A stretch of DNA of 6,332 bases, taken from NCBI GenBank assembly GCA_006227805.1, contig SBFT01000082.1, forward strand, positions 1-6,332, in the 5' to 3' direction. The notes below the pieces were generated by a model. That model did no database searches and was not told where the DNA came from. It saw only the letters and a program-made list of their open reading frames with translations. Positions 6,331 through 6,332 of this stretch are shown one piece after another. Source of the DNA: Paracoccaceae bacterium (GTDB lineage Bacteria; Pseudomonadota; Alphaproteobacteria; Rhodobacterales; Rhodobacteraceae). A program made the position numbers and the translations under genes. Every line of letters begins with the position of its first letter. The stretch's first letter is position 1.

Positions 6331-6332
6331 GT

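Overview
The window is GC-rich, gene-dense bacterial DNA. The proteins look alphaproteobacterial, most likely Rhodobacterales (Paracoccus/Rhodobacter-like). This rests on the form of PheS and PheT, the strong G/C bias at third codon positions and the gene types present; it is a judgement from reading, not a database result.

Five genes lie on the minus strand and are read right to left from about 5040: pheS (phenylalanyl-tRNA synthetase alpha), a Rieske-type ring-hydroxylating oxygenase alpha subunit, a short BLUF blue-light receptor, a 65-residue membrane protein, and pheT (phenylalanyl-tRNA synthetase beta), which runs off the left edge. A serine hydrolase of the beta-lactamase/family VIII esterase fold is transcribed divergently on the plus strand (5194-6330). 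The 153-bp gap between pheS and the esterase should hold both divergent promoters. No gap exceeds 300 bases, and there is no RNA gene, mobile element, large repeat or CRISPR array.

The striking point is the layout. The two subunits of one obligate heterotetrameric enzyme are separated by almost 2 kb holding an oxygenase, a photoreceptor and a small membrane protein. The BLUF gene starts at TTG behind a strong Shine-Dalgarno sequence and keeps every residue known to matter for BLUF photochemistry. Its stop codon lies one base from the start of the membrane-protein gene, so these two genes are probably translationally coupled. The oxygenase has complete Rieske and mononuclear iron sites, with a Glu rather than Asp at the position bridging the two centres, a trait linked to oxygenases acting on quaternary amines. 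Promoter-like sequences before the oxygenase and before BLUF suggest that the cluster may not be one uniform operon.

PheS and PheT together charge tRNA-Phe. The three inserted genes have no obvious role in that reaction, and any light or metabolic link to it is hypothesis. The esterase-like gene appears independent.
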